Positions 1 to 9,227 are shown, counted from the stretch's first letter. The stretch is DNA of 64,000 bases from DAIOEK01 sp964648485 (GCA_964648485.1 CAZYOF010000019.1:1-64000); one strand, 5' to 3'. The notes: generated from the sequence alone by a model not told the origin. Numbers and translations are program-made.

Positions 1-448
1 TGACTCACCACTTTTGTTAAGGTTCACAATTTTACAGAAAATATGTTACACCAACACATTATGAGATGTGATAATAACCCTTCTGGTCATAAATAAAGAA
101 ATATTTCTGAATTGTTTTTTGCTGCATTTTTGATCTTCAGAAATAATAATTATTAGTTCTTTTTATTGGTGGTTGTGGTTTCTCCCCAGGATCTGGTATG
201 CACCTGCTTCAAAAACACTGATATTCAAAATAGTACAGTGAGTATGGATAGTCTAACCGGTTAAAAATTCTTGTTTAATAATGATATAGCCCGAATAACC
301 AGAAAATAAAAATCCTTTATCCCGCCTTTATGTGTCTTTCAGAATTCTTTTATTCCCGATATCAAATTGAATTGTAAAATGAGAACAACTGCAATATATC
401 GCCCTGAATTTCAGGGATGTATTGTTTTGTTTGCACTAGGATATTCTA
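1..448. other. AT-rich intergenic region with no gene seen
   Basis: No convincing reading frame was seen on either strand. The stretch is clearly more AT-rich than the flanking genes. Its right end holds a possible promoter for the glycosyltransferase operon (372-400) and a small perfect inverted repeat at 402-416 (CCCTGAA, one base, TTCAGGG). A weak AGGAT Shine-Dalgarno-like element lies just before the start at 449. Confidence 0.5.
372..400 (+). promoter_or_regulatory. Possible housekeeping promoter for the glycosyltransferase operon
   Basis: TTGTAA at 372-377 and TATATC at 395-400 are separated by 17 bases, placing a start near 407. The inverted repeat at 402-416 would cover that start and could be an operator or a 5' hairpin. 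This rests on pattern only. Confidence 0.3.
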
Positions 449-2125
449 ATGATGCTTACTTTACAACAACAGACAGAACTTCAATTAAGAATTACCATAG
501 CACGAGGTCATCTTCGGAATAATGAAGTAAAAGAAGCTATGATGGTTTATGCATCCTGTCTACTCGATTATCCGGATGATATTGAAGCATATCTGGTTTT
601 AGGAGATTTGCAGCTTGCAGGAGAGAACCCATCACTTGCTTTGAGCTGTTACCAGGCTGCTGCAATGAAATTCCCCAAACGAAATGACATTGAAAAACGA
701 ATTCAACTTACAATCAGCGAGTATGGACAGGTAAGTGCTTTAGCTACGGATCAATTCATAAAGTGGCTATTAACTATTTCCAAAGCCGATACTGCAATCT
801 CAGAGGCTTCCTTAATTGAAGCGGATCAATTAATGCAGGAAATTATTCAGAGTCAGGAACCAGCAGATCTGGTTGCTAAGAATTTGGATCGAATTGAGGA
901 GTTATTACCTGCATTTCTAGAATTAAATATTCGACAGGCAAAGGCTGAAAATCGAGAAGACATTCAAACCGGTCTTGAACAAATCAAACAGACCCTATTA
1001 GCATCCAAGACATATGAGGATGGTCTGCTCTTTGAAAATATCATATCTCAGAAAGATGTTACTTTTCCGAAAGTCATTCAAATTTTAGTCTCTGATGAGT
1101 TTTCTACATCTTCCCGGGTTAAGATAATGACGGAAGTGTTTAATAAACTGGGGATCAAAGTTTTAATTAAATCCACCGAGACGCCTGAGGATTCAAGTAG
1201 CACTCCAGATCTGGTTGTTGCTTCTAATCCGCATGTTAACCCCTGGTTATTGGAACAAATGGCGAAATATACGGCCAGTCGGACTCCCATCATCTTGGAT
1301 TTGGATCTGGATTACGAACAAATGCCAATATCACATCCACTTTATATGGAGAAAGGATTGGGGTTGCCGGCAAATGCTCGTGCATACACTGCCGCTATGG
1401 TGCTGGCAGGTATGATCACGACGACCAGTGAAAAATTTGCACAGCAGTTATCACAATCTGGTTATCGTTCGTTGGTCATTCCTGAAGGTTGGTCAAGAAA
1501 TAATCCATTATGGGAAAAACCAGCACCCAAACGACCTACAATTCATATTGGCTGGGTTGGAAGTAGTGGAACTTTAGATGATATTATTGAAATCCGCCGG
1601 ATTTTAATCAGGGTAATTAGAGAATTTCCGAAAACGCAGTTGATTATTTCGGATAATTCGAAAGTTTTTCAGCTATTTGATTCACTACCTGAAAATCGCA
1701 AGCTTTATTTACCTGAAGTTGATGTTGAGGATAGTCCTTATATTTTCAACCAGATCGATATTCTGGTTGTCCCTCTTCGGAACATTCCATTTAATATTTC
1801 TCTACCAGATTCGCCATTTGTATATGCAGGTATAAAACAAATACCCTGGGTGGCTAGCAAGATCCCTTCTGCGTTGGAATGGGATGCAGGTGGTTTAGTC
1901 ACTTCAACAATCGAAGAGTGGCATACAAATTTACGTCAATTAGTTATGGATGAAGAATTAAGGAAGAAACTTGGAATGGCTGGTTATCATAAAGCCATGT
2001 CCAGAGAGGTTGCAGCGTTAATCCCACATTGGAGACGAGCGATTCTAGAAATTATGCAAACACCCTGGGTTACGGGATCAACCAGCGTAAAGGAAAGCAA
2101 GCATCAACACGGAGAGATAGGATGA
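449..2125 (+). CDS. TPR-containing GT-B-fold glycosyltransferase-like protein
   Basis: The 558-residue protein has about 90 N-terminal residues that read as tandem TPR helices, with typical spacing around NNEVKEAMMVYASCLLDYPD and NPSLALSCYQAAAMKFP. A helical linker follows, then a C-terminal half that resembles GT-B glycosyltransferases: a glycine-containing strand-turn (IHIGWVGSSGTLDD), a strand-helix run ending in DILVVPL, and a final helical region with DEELRKKLGMAGY. It is probably cytoplasmic. The next gene starts inside its stop codon (ATGA), so the two are translationally coupled. Sugar donor and acceptor cannot be read from sequence. Modification of flagellin or surface glycan is an inference from the neighbourhood only. 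Confidence 0.7.
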   Translation: MMLTLQQQTELQLRITIARGHLRNNEVKEAMMVYASCLLDYPDDIEAYLVLGDLQLAGENPSLALSCYQAAAMKFPKRNDIEKRIQLTISEYGQVSALATDQFIKWLLTISKADTAISEASLIEADQLMQEIIQSQEPADLVAKNLDRIEELLPAFLELNIRQAKAENREDIQTGLEQIKQTLLASKTYEDGLLFENIISQKDVTFPKVIQILVSDEFSTSSRVKIMTEVFNKLGIKVLIKSTETPEDSSSTPDLVVASNPHVNPWLLEQMAKYTASRTPIILDLDLDYEQMPISHPLYMEKGLGLPANARAYTAAMVLAGMITTTSEKFAQQLSQSGYRSLVIPEGWSRNNPLWEKPAPKRPTIHIGWVGSSGTLDDIIEIRRILIRVIREFPKTQLIISDNSKVFQLFDSLPENRKLYLPEVDVEDSPYIFNQIDILVVPLRNIPFNISLPDSPFVYAGIKQIPWVASKIPSALEWDAGGLVTSTIEEWHTNLRQLVMDEELRKKLGMAGYHKAMSREVAALIPHWRRAILEIMQTPWVTGSTSVKESKHQHGEIG

Positions 2126-3195
2126 AAATTTTATTTGTTTTTCCGTGTATTCACAAATACCCTTTGGTATATCAAAAGTTTTTTGAGTTGCAGGCAGTTA
2201 TTCACAAACACCACCAGGTTGGCATTGAGTTATTGGAAGGCGAACCATTCATTCGAATCGCTCAAAAATCGGTTATTGCTTGTGGTGATGCTGATATTAT
2301 CATTATTCATGCTGCTGTCCTTCCATTTGCGCAAAAAGCAATTCAGCATTGGAAAGCAAGAGACAAGACTATCATTGCTGATCTTAGCGTGCCGATCATT
2401 TACAATTCTGAGAGTCATAAATATCAGATTGGTGTAGAGATTACAACCACATTAGTTAAAGATATGTCCCAACCTTTTATTGTGGACGATAATGAATTTA
2501 TTTGGTCGCTTAAACTTGTAGATTGTGGTTTTTCGAACTCGAAATTAGTAATTGAAGACTGGAAAGGGATATTAGATATTAAGTACCTACCCGATATGCT
2601 TGAATTGGATAAGTACCTGATACATCCATATGAATCGCATACCGGTTTGATCCTTGGCGTCAATATAGCCACCGGAGGGGTCAATAAGTTGATTGAAACG
2701 GGTCTGAGTTCCGCCTTGGAGAAGGTATTACAAAAAAACCCGGGCATTAAAATAATTGTCTTTGGTGAAAACCAAAATCAGATCCACCAAATCAAAGTTA
2801 ACGGCGAACGAAAGGTTTTTCTGCCAGGTATAGAAAAGGCACAGTGGCAATCTGTACTTCCTTCTATTGATATCGGATTGTTGCCCCGATTTGGCGAGGT
2901 AGATGACCGCTTGGGTAGAGAAGCTGTTCTCGAATTTATGGCTATGAAAATACCCTGGGCAGGAAGTGAATCTATATCCTTATACGATCAACGCTCCTAT
3001 GGCTGGTTGGTACCAAATCATCACTCGGCATGGCAAAAAGTACTTGAAGATCTAATTGAACACGTTGATAATTACAGAAAAGATACAAATGACTCGTATT
3101 TATTTGCTTTAGGTCAAGGTCTTGAAGAGAACTTCGATCGACTAATTTCGACTTGTATTCAATTTCATGCAAGAATCTGGGATGGAGTGAAATAA
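2122..3195 (+). CDS. GT-B-like glycosyltransferase family protein
   Basis: The start is ATG 2122, which overlaps the upstream stop as ATGA and begins MKILFVFPCIHKYPLVYQKF, a typical first Rossmann strand. A frame extended upstream to 2029 would add 31 residues that only overlap the previous gene. At 357 residues the protein has an N-terminal alpha/beta domain and a C-terminal domain with strand motifs KIIVFGEN and DIGLLPR, followed by GREAVLEFMAMKIPW, the place of the nucleotide-sugar-binding helix in GT4-type enzymes. The family is moderately sure and the substrate unknown. It sits between the TPR-glycosyltransferase gene and the SUMF1-fold gene with gaps of at most 3 bases, so one operon is likely. 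Confidence 0.65.
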   Translation: MKILFVFPCIHKYPLVYQKFFELQAVIHKHHQVGIELLEGEPFIRIAQKSVIACGDADIIIIHAAVLPFAQKAIQHWKARDKTIIADLSVPIIYNSESHKYQIGVEITTTLVKDMSQPFIVDDNEFIWSLKLVDCGFSNSKLVIEDWKGILDIKYLPDMLELDKYLIHPYESHTGLILGVNIATGGVNKLIETGLSSALEKVLQKNPGIKIIVFGENQNQIHQIKVNGERKVFLPGIEKAQWQSVLPSIDIGLLPRFGEVDDRLGREAVLEFMAMKIPWAGSESISLYDQRSYGWLVPNHHSAWQKVLEDLIEHVDNYRKDTNDSYLFALGQGLEENFDRLISTCIQFHARIWDGVK

Positions 3196-3198
3196 ATT

Positions 3199-4014
3199 AT
3201 GCCACTAGGTGGAAAACTGGCAGATTTTGATAAAGCCGAAGATGATAGTCAGGGTTTACCGGTAAAACTGCCGGAGATGGTTACTATTCCTGCCGGAACA
3301 TTTTGGATGGGTACTTCTGACCAGCATATTCAAACTTTACTTGAGAAGGAAGACTGGGCAAGTGAGTGGAATAGTTCTGACCTATTTATGGTTGAATTAC
3401 CCGCCCACCAGGTAACGTTGAATTCGTATCAAATAGCTAAATACCCGGTTACAAATGCTGAATATTATATTTTTGTTTTTAATACCGGGTACAAGGTTCC
3501 TAAAAACTGGACCGGTTTTAAATTTCCTGAAGGTCTGGAAACACACCCTGTTACTGGTGTATCCAGAATTGATGCAGAAGCATACATACAGTGGCTGAAT
3601 AAATCAACAGGCGTAAGATATAAATTACCAAGTGAAGCTGAATGGGAAAAGGCATCTCGAGGAACGGAATTAAGGATTTACTCCTGGGGTGACAACTTCG
3701 ACCCATGGCGCTGCAATACCGTTGAAAGCGGGAAAAAACTTACTACTCCTGTGGGTTCGTATTCTCCTGGTGGAGATAGTGTTTTTGAGATAGCGGATAT
3801 GGTTGGAAATGTCTGGGAATGGACGAGATCTTATCTTATGCCATACCCTTATAAAGTTGATGATGGTAGAGAGGGACCAGGATCTCCAAATCAGAAAGTA
3901 GTTGTTCGGGGAGGCGCCTGGTACTACAGTCGGGCTCTCGCCCGCTGTTCCAGTCGTGAAGGAGTTCTGCAAGATTACATCTCCCCGGCATTGGGTTTTC
4001 GACTGGCGAAGTAA
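3199..4014 (+). CDS. SUMF1/FGE-fold (formylglycine-generating-enzyme-like) protein
   Basis: The 271-residue protein consists almost wholly of one SUMF1-type domain. Hallmarks are MVTIPAGTFWMGTSD near residue 30, HQVTLNSYQIAKYPVTNAEY, LPSEAEWEKASRG, MVGNVWEWT, VVRGGAWYY and a final GFRLA. True aerobic FGEs use a pair of nearby C-terminal cysteines. Here only one cysteine (in ARCSSREG) is seen there, so formylglycine formation is doubtful; many family members are carbohydrate- or surface-associated proteins of other function. There is no signal peptide. It is the last gene of the glycosyltransferase operon, 3 bases after the preceding stop. Confidence 0.75.
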   Translation: MPLGGKLADFDKAEDDSQGLPVKLPEMVTIPAGTFWMGTSDQHIQTLLEKEDWASEWNSSDLFMVELPAHQVTLNSYQIAKYPVTNAEYYIFVFNTGYKVPKNWTGFKFPEGLETHPVTGVSRIDAEAYIQWLNKSTGVRYKLPSEAEWEKASRGTELRIYSWGDNFDPWRCNTVESGKKLTTPVGSYSPGGDSVFEIADMVGNVWEWTRSYLMPYPYKVDDGREGPGSPNQKVVVRGGAWYYSRALARCSSREGVLQDYISPALGFRLAK

Positions 4015-4044
4015 GATAGCATACTGATATCTTCGCTCTGATTA

Positions 4045-5682
4045 TTATTCTGTTGTTTCCGGTATGATGATTGTAAATTTAGTCCCGCTACCAACCAGGC
4101 TATCTACCTGGATATACCCACCATGCTGCTTAACGATGCGATGACATACTGAAAGACCTAAGCCGGTCCCTCTACCGGGTGCTTTTGTAGTAAAGAATGG
4201 TTCAAAAATTCTTGACACTTTATCTGCTGGAATACCGCTACCGTTATCTGCAATTGATACCCGGAATTCTTTGTTTTTGTTCGACGATACAATAGAAATT
4301 TTTCCGTCCTTTTTTTCCATTGAATCTAGTGCATTAAGAACCATATTGATCCAGACGCTCTGCAAATGATCACGGCTGGCTTTGATCATTGGGAGGTCAT
4401 TTGCCAGATCTGTTGTAACTTCAACGTTTCGTGTTACAAGCTCATGTTTTACTAAAGAAAGAGCATTTAGGATTGTTTCATTAAGATCGATCATCAGGAA
4501 TTCATACTGTTCTTTTCGGGCAAATCCTAATAAGTTACGGACAACCTGAGAAGCTCTTAATCCGGCAGTTTCGATTAATTCAACAGATTCCAGAGCATCA
4601 GATGCGTCTTCCGGTAAATCGCGGCGAAGCAATTGGGCATTTGCAATCACAGCGGACAGCGGGTTATTAATTTCATGTGCCACGCCAGCAGCTAATTGAC
4701 CAACAGCTGCCAATTTCTCTGATTGGATCAAATTAGTTTCCAAACGTTTTTCAACGGTAACATCCTGTTCATTAATGATCACCTGAACCGGGATGTCAGT
4801 TTCATTTAATATGGCATAGGTGGTGATTTCCCAGTCGGAAACCTGTTCGTTATCTATCCACTGGCGATCGGTACGGGTAGTGTTCCTGCCTGACAAAAAA
4901 GTATCACTTACCCGACATCCCTGACAGGGTTGAGTGCGACCATACAAAGCTTCGTAACATACCTGCCCAACCAGGAAATTTGGCTTTTTGCCCGCTCGTT
5001 CTGATCTGCTTGCATTGATGGCTACAATTCGGTAACGGGTATCAATGATATAGATGGATGTTGGAATGCTATCAAACATGGCGCGCAATGTATTTCGCGA
5101 TTGAAGCAGCTCCCAGCGCCAGGCTTCCAGGTTTGCATTATCAACTTTCAGTTGTCTTATCGCGCCATACGATGCCAGAGAACTGGCAAATGAATTACAA
5201 ATTAGCATCAGTAAGTCTATTTTTATTTCATCCAATGGAAACGGTTTGCAATTTACTGCCTGGATAATCCCGTTTAGTTTATCTGCAGGTTGAATAGATA
5301 TATAGATGTTATTTAAGAAAGGTTGTTCTTTGGCAACATCCAGATAAGGGAAATCTTCCATAACCTTGGTTCTATAAGTAAATTGTAGGATCCGTTCATC
5401 TTTAAAAAGATCCTGCAAAGCGGGCAAATCTATCTGATGGCTGTCCACAAAAGACCAATCACCATCACTTAATAGGATTTTTCGGAGAAGTATCCTTTTA
5501 TCATCATTATCAACTAACAACAACGCCACCATTTCGCAGTTAAGTAAACGTTTAACCAGACGGGCATATTGCAGATGAATTTTATTTAAATCTGTTTCCT
5601 GGCTCATGGAACCAGAGAGCGTTTGTAAGGCTGAGATGATCTCGCGTAATCGGGGATTGGTTTGTTCTTTATGATGTGGCAT
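4045..5682 (-). CDS. Sensor histidine kinase (GAF-PAS-HisKA-HATPase)
   Basis: The 545-residue cytoplasmic kinase has no evident membrane segment. Residues about 15-180 look like a GAF domain. A PAS domain follows at about 200-310 and holds a cysteine cluster (C242, C253, C256, in CYEALYGRTQPCQGC), suggesting a metal or redox input. The H-box AAGVAHEINNPL places the phosphorylated His at 336. The N-box NMVLNALDSM, G1 DNGSGIP, F IFEPFFTTK and G2 GTGLGLSV are all present, so kinase activity is expected. It lies 92 bases after the response regulator gene on the same strand and is its likely partner. Confidence 0.93.
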   Translation of the reverse strand: MPHHKEQTNPRLREIISALQTLSGSMSQETDLNKIHLQYARLVKRLLNCEMVALLLVDNDDKRILLRKILLSDGDWSFVDSHQIDLPALQDLFKDERILQFTYRTKVMEDFPYLDVAKEQPFLNNIYISIQPADKLNGIIQAVNCKPFPLDEIKIDLLMLICNSFASSLASYGAIRQLKVDNANLEAWRWELLQSRNTLRAMFDSIPTSIYIIDTRYRIVAINASRSERAGKKPNFLVGQVCYEALYGRTQPCQGCRVSDTFLSGRNTTRTDRQWIDNEQVSDWEITTYAILNETDIPVQVIINEQDVTVEKRLETNLIQSEKLAAVGQLAAGVAHEINNPLSAVIANAQLLRRDLPEDASDALESVELIETAGLRASQVVRNLLGFARKEQYEFLMIDLNETILNALSLVKHELVTRNVEVTTDLANDLPMIKASRDHLQSVWINMVLNALDSMEKKDGKISIVSSNKNKEFRVSIADNGSGIPADKVSRIFEPFFTTKAPGRGTGLGLSVCHRIVKQHGGYIQVDSLVGSGTKFTIIIPETTE

Positions 5683-5774
5683 TTATTTGCACCAGTATAT
5701 GACAAGGGTAGTCAATTGCAGTGCAATATACATACCCGGATGGAATACCGAGTAATTAAAACTAATCAAAGCAA

Positions 5775-6578
5775 TTAATCTTCTGAACGGATGGTATACC
5801 CATACCCGGGAACTGTTTCAAGGAATTTTGGATTATGCGGATCGGATTCAATTCGCTCACGAAGATTTTTAATGTGAACCCTAACCAGATCCGGGCTTCC
5901 TGCATCTGTAGGGTAATCCCACACTTCATCCAGTAATCTGCTGGGAGAAAAAATCACTTCTGGATGACTCATCAAGTGATAGAGAAGATCAAATTGAACG
6001 GGTGTAAGCCTTATTTTTGTATTTTGATTTGTTGTTAATTCATACGTTTGTGTATCCAACGTATAACCACGAATGGTAATTGTTCGAGATGATTTTTGGA
6101 CAGGTTCTTCCACGGTCTCTTTCGGTGGGGTCTTTCCTTTGGTAAATATACCACCGAGATTGAAAGGTTTGGTTGCTTCTTCTGCTTTCATCCGTGCCTG
6201 GCTCTTTGTGCGGCGAAGAATTGCTCTTACCCGTAAAGTTAATTCATCCAGATTAAATGGTTTGCTCAGGTAATCATCAGCTCCGGCAGTGAAACCGGTT
6301 ATTTTATCTTCATCTTTTGCTTTTGCTGTAAGGAATAAGATGGGGATATCTTTGAGGAGGGGATCCGCTCTGACTTCTCTGCAAACAGCATATCCATCCA
6401 TTCCAGGCATAATTACATCCAGAATAATCAGATCTGGAACTTGCCTGCGGGCTTTCTGTAAACCATCAACCCCGGTATTTGCTATTCCTACGTGAAATTC
6501 ATCACCACGCAGACATCTTTCAATTGTTCTAGAGACAATCTCGTCATCTTCAATAACCAGGATATTTGTAGGTTTCAT
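5775..6578 (-). CDS. OmpR/PhoB-family response regulator
   Basis: The start is ATG 6578 (MKPTNILVIEDDE), preceded by GGGG at about 6 bases; an upstream in-frame TTG at 6593 adds only 5 residues. The 267-residue protein has a receiver domain with acidic pocket D11/D12, phospho-acceptor D54 (LIILDVIMPGMDG), and the T-A and K of FLTAK and LSKPF. An unusually long linker of about 45 residues with many charged residues follows. A C-terminal winged helix has the typical LTPVQFDLLYHLMSHPEVIFS and VRVHIKNLRERIE. It is probably a transcription regulator co-expressed with the downstream kinase. It is divergent from flbD, so its control of the flagellar operon is possible but unproven. Confidence 0.93.
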   Translation of the reverse strand: MKPTNILVIEDDEIVSRTIERCLRGDEFHVGIANTGVDGLQKARRQVPDLIILDVIMPGMDGYAVCREVRADPLLKDIPILFLTAKAKDEDKITGFTAGADDYLSKPFNLDELTLRVRAILRRTKSQARMKAEEATKPFNLGGIFTKGKTPPKETVEEPVQKSSRTITIRGYTLDTQTYELTTNQNTKIRLTPVQFDLLYHLMSHPEVIFSPSRLLDEVWDYPTDAGSPDLVRVHIKNLRERIESDPHNPKFLETVPGYGYTIRSED

Positions 6579-6613
6579 CGCAACCCCATTCAATTGGTTC
6601 TAACATGCATATT

Positions 6614-6640
6614 GTTAAGTTTCTTAATCATATGTTAACA
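6614..6640. promoter_or_regulatory. Repeated GTTAA elements upstream of the response regulator
   Basis: Three TTAA cores occur at 6615, 6624 and 6635, two of them within GTTAAG and GTTAAC. Spacings are 9 and 11 bases. OmpR/PhoB-family regulators often bind direct repeats about 11 bases apart, so autoregulation is possible. The area is AT-rich, so chance occurrence is a real alternative. Confidence 0.25.
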
Positions 6641-6706
6641 AAATAAAAAAAGCAAGTTCAACGATTCGATTTTTTTATTTCTCCTTTATCCCGCTTTCAC
6701 GGATGT

Positions 6707-6736
6707 TTTACATCGACCTGTTTACGCCTATGCTAT
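6707..6736 (+). promoter_or_regulatory. Possible promoter of the flbD-motA operon
   Basis: TTTACA at 6707-6712 is followed after 16 bases by TATGCT (6729-6734), or after 18 bases by TGCTAT (6731-6736). It lies 55-60 bases before the flbD start in the only intergenic gap upstream of this long operon. No sigma-28 signature is seen here. Confidence 0.3.
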
Positions 6737-6789
6737 CCTTTTGCTGGACTTCCAAGAAGACCTTTCCAGTATCGTGTGAGGTAGCTGTC

Positions 6790-7014
6790 GTGATTCAAGT
6801 TACAAGACTTAACGGAACTCAGTTTTTCGTAAATGCGGAGTTGATCCAGATCGTGGAATCAACCCCGGATACGATTATTTCTCTCACTACGAATGTGAAG
6901 GTCATTGTCCACGAAACTGCTGCTGAAGTAGTAGAACGAATTGTTGAATATCGGAAGAAGGTGTATTCTTCACCCCTTATTTATACTGCGAACGATTCTA
7001 AGTCTGGAGAATAA
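6790..7014 (+). CDS. flbD: FlbD-family flagellar protein
   Basis: The start is GTG 6790, giving MIQVTRLNGTQFFVNAELIQ, the usual start of this small family, with GAGG 8 bases upstream. A longer frame from 6703 would add 29 residues with no family resemblance. The 74-residue protein shows the conserved RLNG, NAELI, ESTPDT and LT segments. The biochemical role of this type of FlbD is not settled. In Gram-positive and spirochaete flagellar operons it commonly precedes motA, as here (3-base gap). Confidence 0.9.
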   Translation: MIQVTRLNGTQFFVNAELIQIVESTPDTIISLTTNVKVIVHETAAEVVERIVEYRKKVYSSPLIYTANDSKSGE

Positions 7015-7017
7015 TTA

Positions 7018-7812
7018 ATGGATCTAGCAACCATATTAGGCCTTCTTGGTGCAGTGCTCATCGTAGTCGTGGTTATGATCATGGACGGCGGCTCACCGGT
7101 TGAATTGGTTACCCACCCAGCCGCCATCCTCTTAACAATGGGCGGTTCCTTGATGGCTGTTTTTATTACTACATCACTGAAACACTTTCTTATAATCCCT
7201 AAGTTGATTGGTGTAGCATTCAAAGAGACCCATTTTAATGAAGAAGAGGCTATAGAGACTCTTGCCAGGATGGCTGATAAGGCAAGGCGGGAAGGTCTCC
7301 TGGCACTGGAAGAAGAGAGCAAAAAAATTAAAGATCCATTCCTGCAAAAGGGGATTATGCTGGTTGTTGATGGTGTCGATCCGGCGCAGGTAAAGGCGAT
7401 TTTGGAAACACAAATTCACCACATGCAAGAAAGGCATGGGGCAAATTATGGTTTATTCAATGCAGCAGGAGGTTTTGCCCCCACCTTTGGAATTATCGGA
7501 ACCGTTATGGGATTGATTTCAGTGTTGAAAGAGTTGGATAATCCATCGAAGCTGGCAATGTCAATTGCTGCGGCATTCCTGGCAACCTTATGGGGCTTGC
7601 TTTCTTCCAACCTGATTTATCTGCCATTAGGTGGAAAGCTTAAGACCAAAGATATGCACGAAGCCGCCTATCGTAACCTGTTGCTAGAGGGAATTTTGTC
7701 ATTGCAGGCTGGAGAAAACCCGCGCATCGTCCGAGAGAAATTGTATGCCTTCTTACCGCCATCGGTTGCAGCCAAAGCTGCAGTTGCTGAGAAAGGGAAG
7801 GCACAGGCATGA
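7018..7812 (+). CDS. motA: Flagellar motor stator protein MotA
   Basis: The 264-residue inner-membrane protein has the four-helix MotA/PomA layout: two helices near the N-terminus, a cytoplasmic loop with ARREGLLALEEE, and two C-terminal helices with AAGGFAPTFGIIGTVMGLI and IAAAFLATLWGLLSSNLIY. The conserved proline of helix 3 is in FAPTFG. With MotB it forms the ion-conducting stator that turns the rotor through FliG. Its stop overlaps the motB start (ATGA at 7809-7812), which fits coupled synthesis of stator subunits. Whether H+ or Na+ is used cannot be decided from the sequence. Confidence 0.96.
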   Translation: MDLATILGLLGAVLIVVVVMIMDGGSPVELVTHPAAILLTMGGSLMAVFITTSLKHFLIIPKLIGVAFKETHFNEEEAIETLARMADKARREGLLALEEESKKIKDPFLQKGIMLVVDGVDPAQVKAILETQIHHMQERHGANYGLFNAAGGFAPTFGIIGTVMGLISVLKELDNPSKLAMSIAAAFLATLWGLLSSNLIYLPLGGKLKTKDMHEAAYRNLLLEGILSLQAGENPRIVREKLYAFLPPSVAAKAAVAEKGKAQA

Positions 7813-8579
7813 GTCACGGTGGTGGTGAAGGTGGTGGAGATCGCTGGCTTGTCAGCTATGCTGACTTCATTACCTTGTTAATGGTGTTATTTGTGGTTTT
7901 GTATTCGATGGGGCAGGTGGATGTTGAGAAATACAAACAACTTGCTGATTCTTTACGGGCAGCTTTTACCCTGGGCGGAGGTCCGGTAAAAATTGTAGAT
8001 GCGCAAATTAATCAAGGTGGGGGAAGAAACCCGGATGGCGTTCCGAATCCAATAGTGGTTCCGGGTATTCCCGATAAACCTCCAGCTTCTGAAGAGGTGG
8101 CAGGCAACCTCGCATCAATGCTTTCGAAGAGTAATTTGGGAACTGCTGTTAGTGTGCAGACCAATATTGATGGTGTTTTAATTTCTCTCAGCGAAAAACT
8201 GCTATTCGATTCCGGTACTGCATACCTGCAGGAAGAGGCATATCCGGTGCTGGATACGATCATTGAAATGCTCAAGCCTACCCAAAATCAAATAAAGATT
8301 ATGGGTCATACTGATAATTCTCCACCAACAGATCCACGGTATGTGAACAACTGGGAATTATCAACCGCCCGGGCTATCGTGATTGCAGATTACATGATAG
8401 ATGCTGGATTAGCACCAGATCGGTTGATTGTTTCAGGACGCGGTGAATACGAACCTATTTTTCCGAATGATACACCCGAACACCGTGCTATGAACAGCCG
8501 CGCAGACATTATCGTCGTTTACAATGTTGAGAAGAACGTCGTATCACCTGGTGGAAGCAAATTGTTGCCAACGCAATAA
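7809..8579 (+). CDS. motB: Flagellar motor stator protein MotB
   Basis: The 256-residue protein has a short cytoplasmic tail rich in glycine, one transmembrane helix with the ion-binding Asp19 in SYADFITLLMVLFVVLYSM, a linker, and a C-terminal OmpA-like peptidoglycan-binding domain (about 115-245) with LFDSGTAYL, IMGHTDNSPP, NWELSTARA and RADIIVVY. It anchors the stator to the cell wall. The glycine-rich N-terminus (MSHGGGEGGG) is unusual compared with the lysine-rich tails common elsewhere. Confidence 0.96.
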   Translation: MSHGGGEGGGDRWLVSYADFITLLMVLFVVLYSMGQVDVEKYKQLADSLRAAFTLGGGPVKIVDAQINQGGGRNPDGVPNPIVVPGIPDKPPASEEVAGNLASMLSKSNLGTAVSVQTNIDGVLISLSEKLLFDSGTAYLQEEAYPVLDTIIEMLKPTQNQIKIMGHTDNSPPTDPRYVNNWELSTARAIVIADYMIDAGLAPDRLIVSGRGEYEPIFPNDTPEHRAMNSRADIIVVYNVEKNVVSPGGSKLLPTQ

Positions 8580-8597
8580 TCCACGGGGAGGAAATTT

Positions 8598-9218
8598 ATG
8601 AAAAATGTACTGAAGATATTAGGACTGGTTGGAAAAATTTTTCTTTATATGATTGTAGTTGCCGGTAGTTTATTAAGCCTGGTTACGGCATACATTGTGC
8701 TAGCACCAGATGATTTACCGAAGCCCTTCCATTTATCTTACCTGTATCCTACTCCGACACCCGAAACGACTGTAGAAGCTGTTGAGGAAGAACACACAGA
8801 AATCCATGAAGTCAAACCCGGAGAAGGGGTGATGATCGATACCGGTACAAAGATTATTAATCTGGCCGAAACTACCTCTAAAAAATACATCAGAATTGGT
8901 TTGGTAGTTGAATTTGCTCCGATGTATGAAGAAGCAGCTGCCCTCGCGGCAGAGGGGGGGGCAGCCGGTGGACATGGTGGAGAAGGAGCAGCGACGGAAG
9001 AAGATCCAGCGGTGACCATGGTTATTACAGGCGTGAATGCACGACTGCCAATGATTAATGACACCATAATCACATTAATCTCTTCAAAAACATTTGAAGA
9101 ACTTTATACCGCAACGGGCAAGGAAGCCCTGCGGGGAGAACTCATCCAGAAATTACAGGGCATGATGCCGGAATATAAGATCATCGGTGTTTATTTCACC
9201 GAATTTGTGGTCGAGTAA
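8598..9218 (+). CDS. fliL: Flagellar basal-body-associated protein FliL
   Basis: The 206-residue single-pass membrane protein has a transmembrane helix at about residues 12-34, a linker, and a periplasmic FliL domain with IINLAETTSKKYIRIGLVVEF and the closing KIIGVYFTEFVVE. A Gly/Ala/Glu-rich, low-complexity insertion lies between two strands of the domain (about residues 115-137). FliL associates with the stator and supports torque. It follows motB and precedes fliM, the usual order. GGGGAGG lies about 8 bases before the start. Confidence 0.9.
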   Translation: MKNVLKILGLVGKIFLYMIVVAGSLLSLVTAYIVLAPDDLPKPFHLSYLYPTPTPETTVEAVEEEHTEIHEVKPGEGVMIDTGTKIINLAETTSKKYIRIGLVVEFAPMYEEAAALAAEGGAAGGHGGEGAATEEDPAVTMVITGVNARLPMINDTIITLISSKTFEELYTATGKEALRGELIQKLQGMMPEYKIIGVYFTEFVVE

Positions 9219-9227
9219 AAGGGTATT

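Noticed and set aside
355..362. CCCGATAT upstream of the first glycosyltransferase gene as a sigma-28 -10 element
   Set aside because: The expected -35 position reads CTTT, so only half the promoter is present.
3199..4014. True formylglycine-generating enzyme activating a sulfatase
   Set aside because: The C-terminal cysteine pair is not seen and no sulfatase gene is nearby, so only the fold is called.
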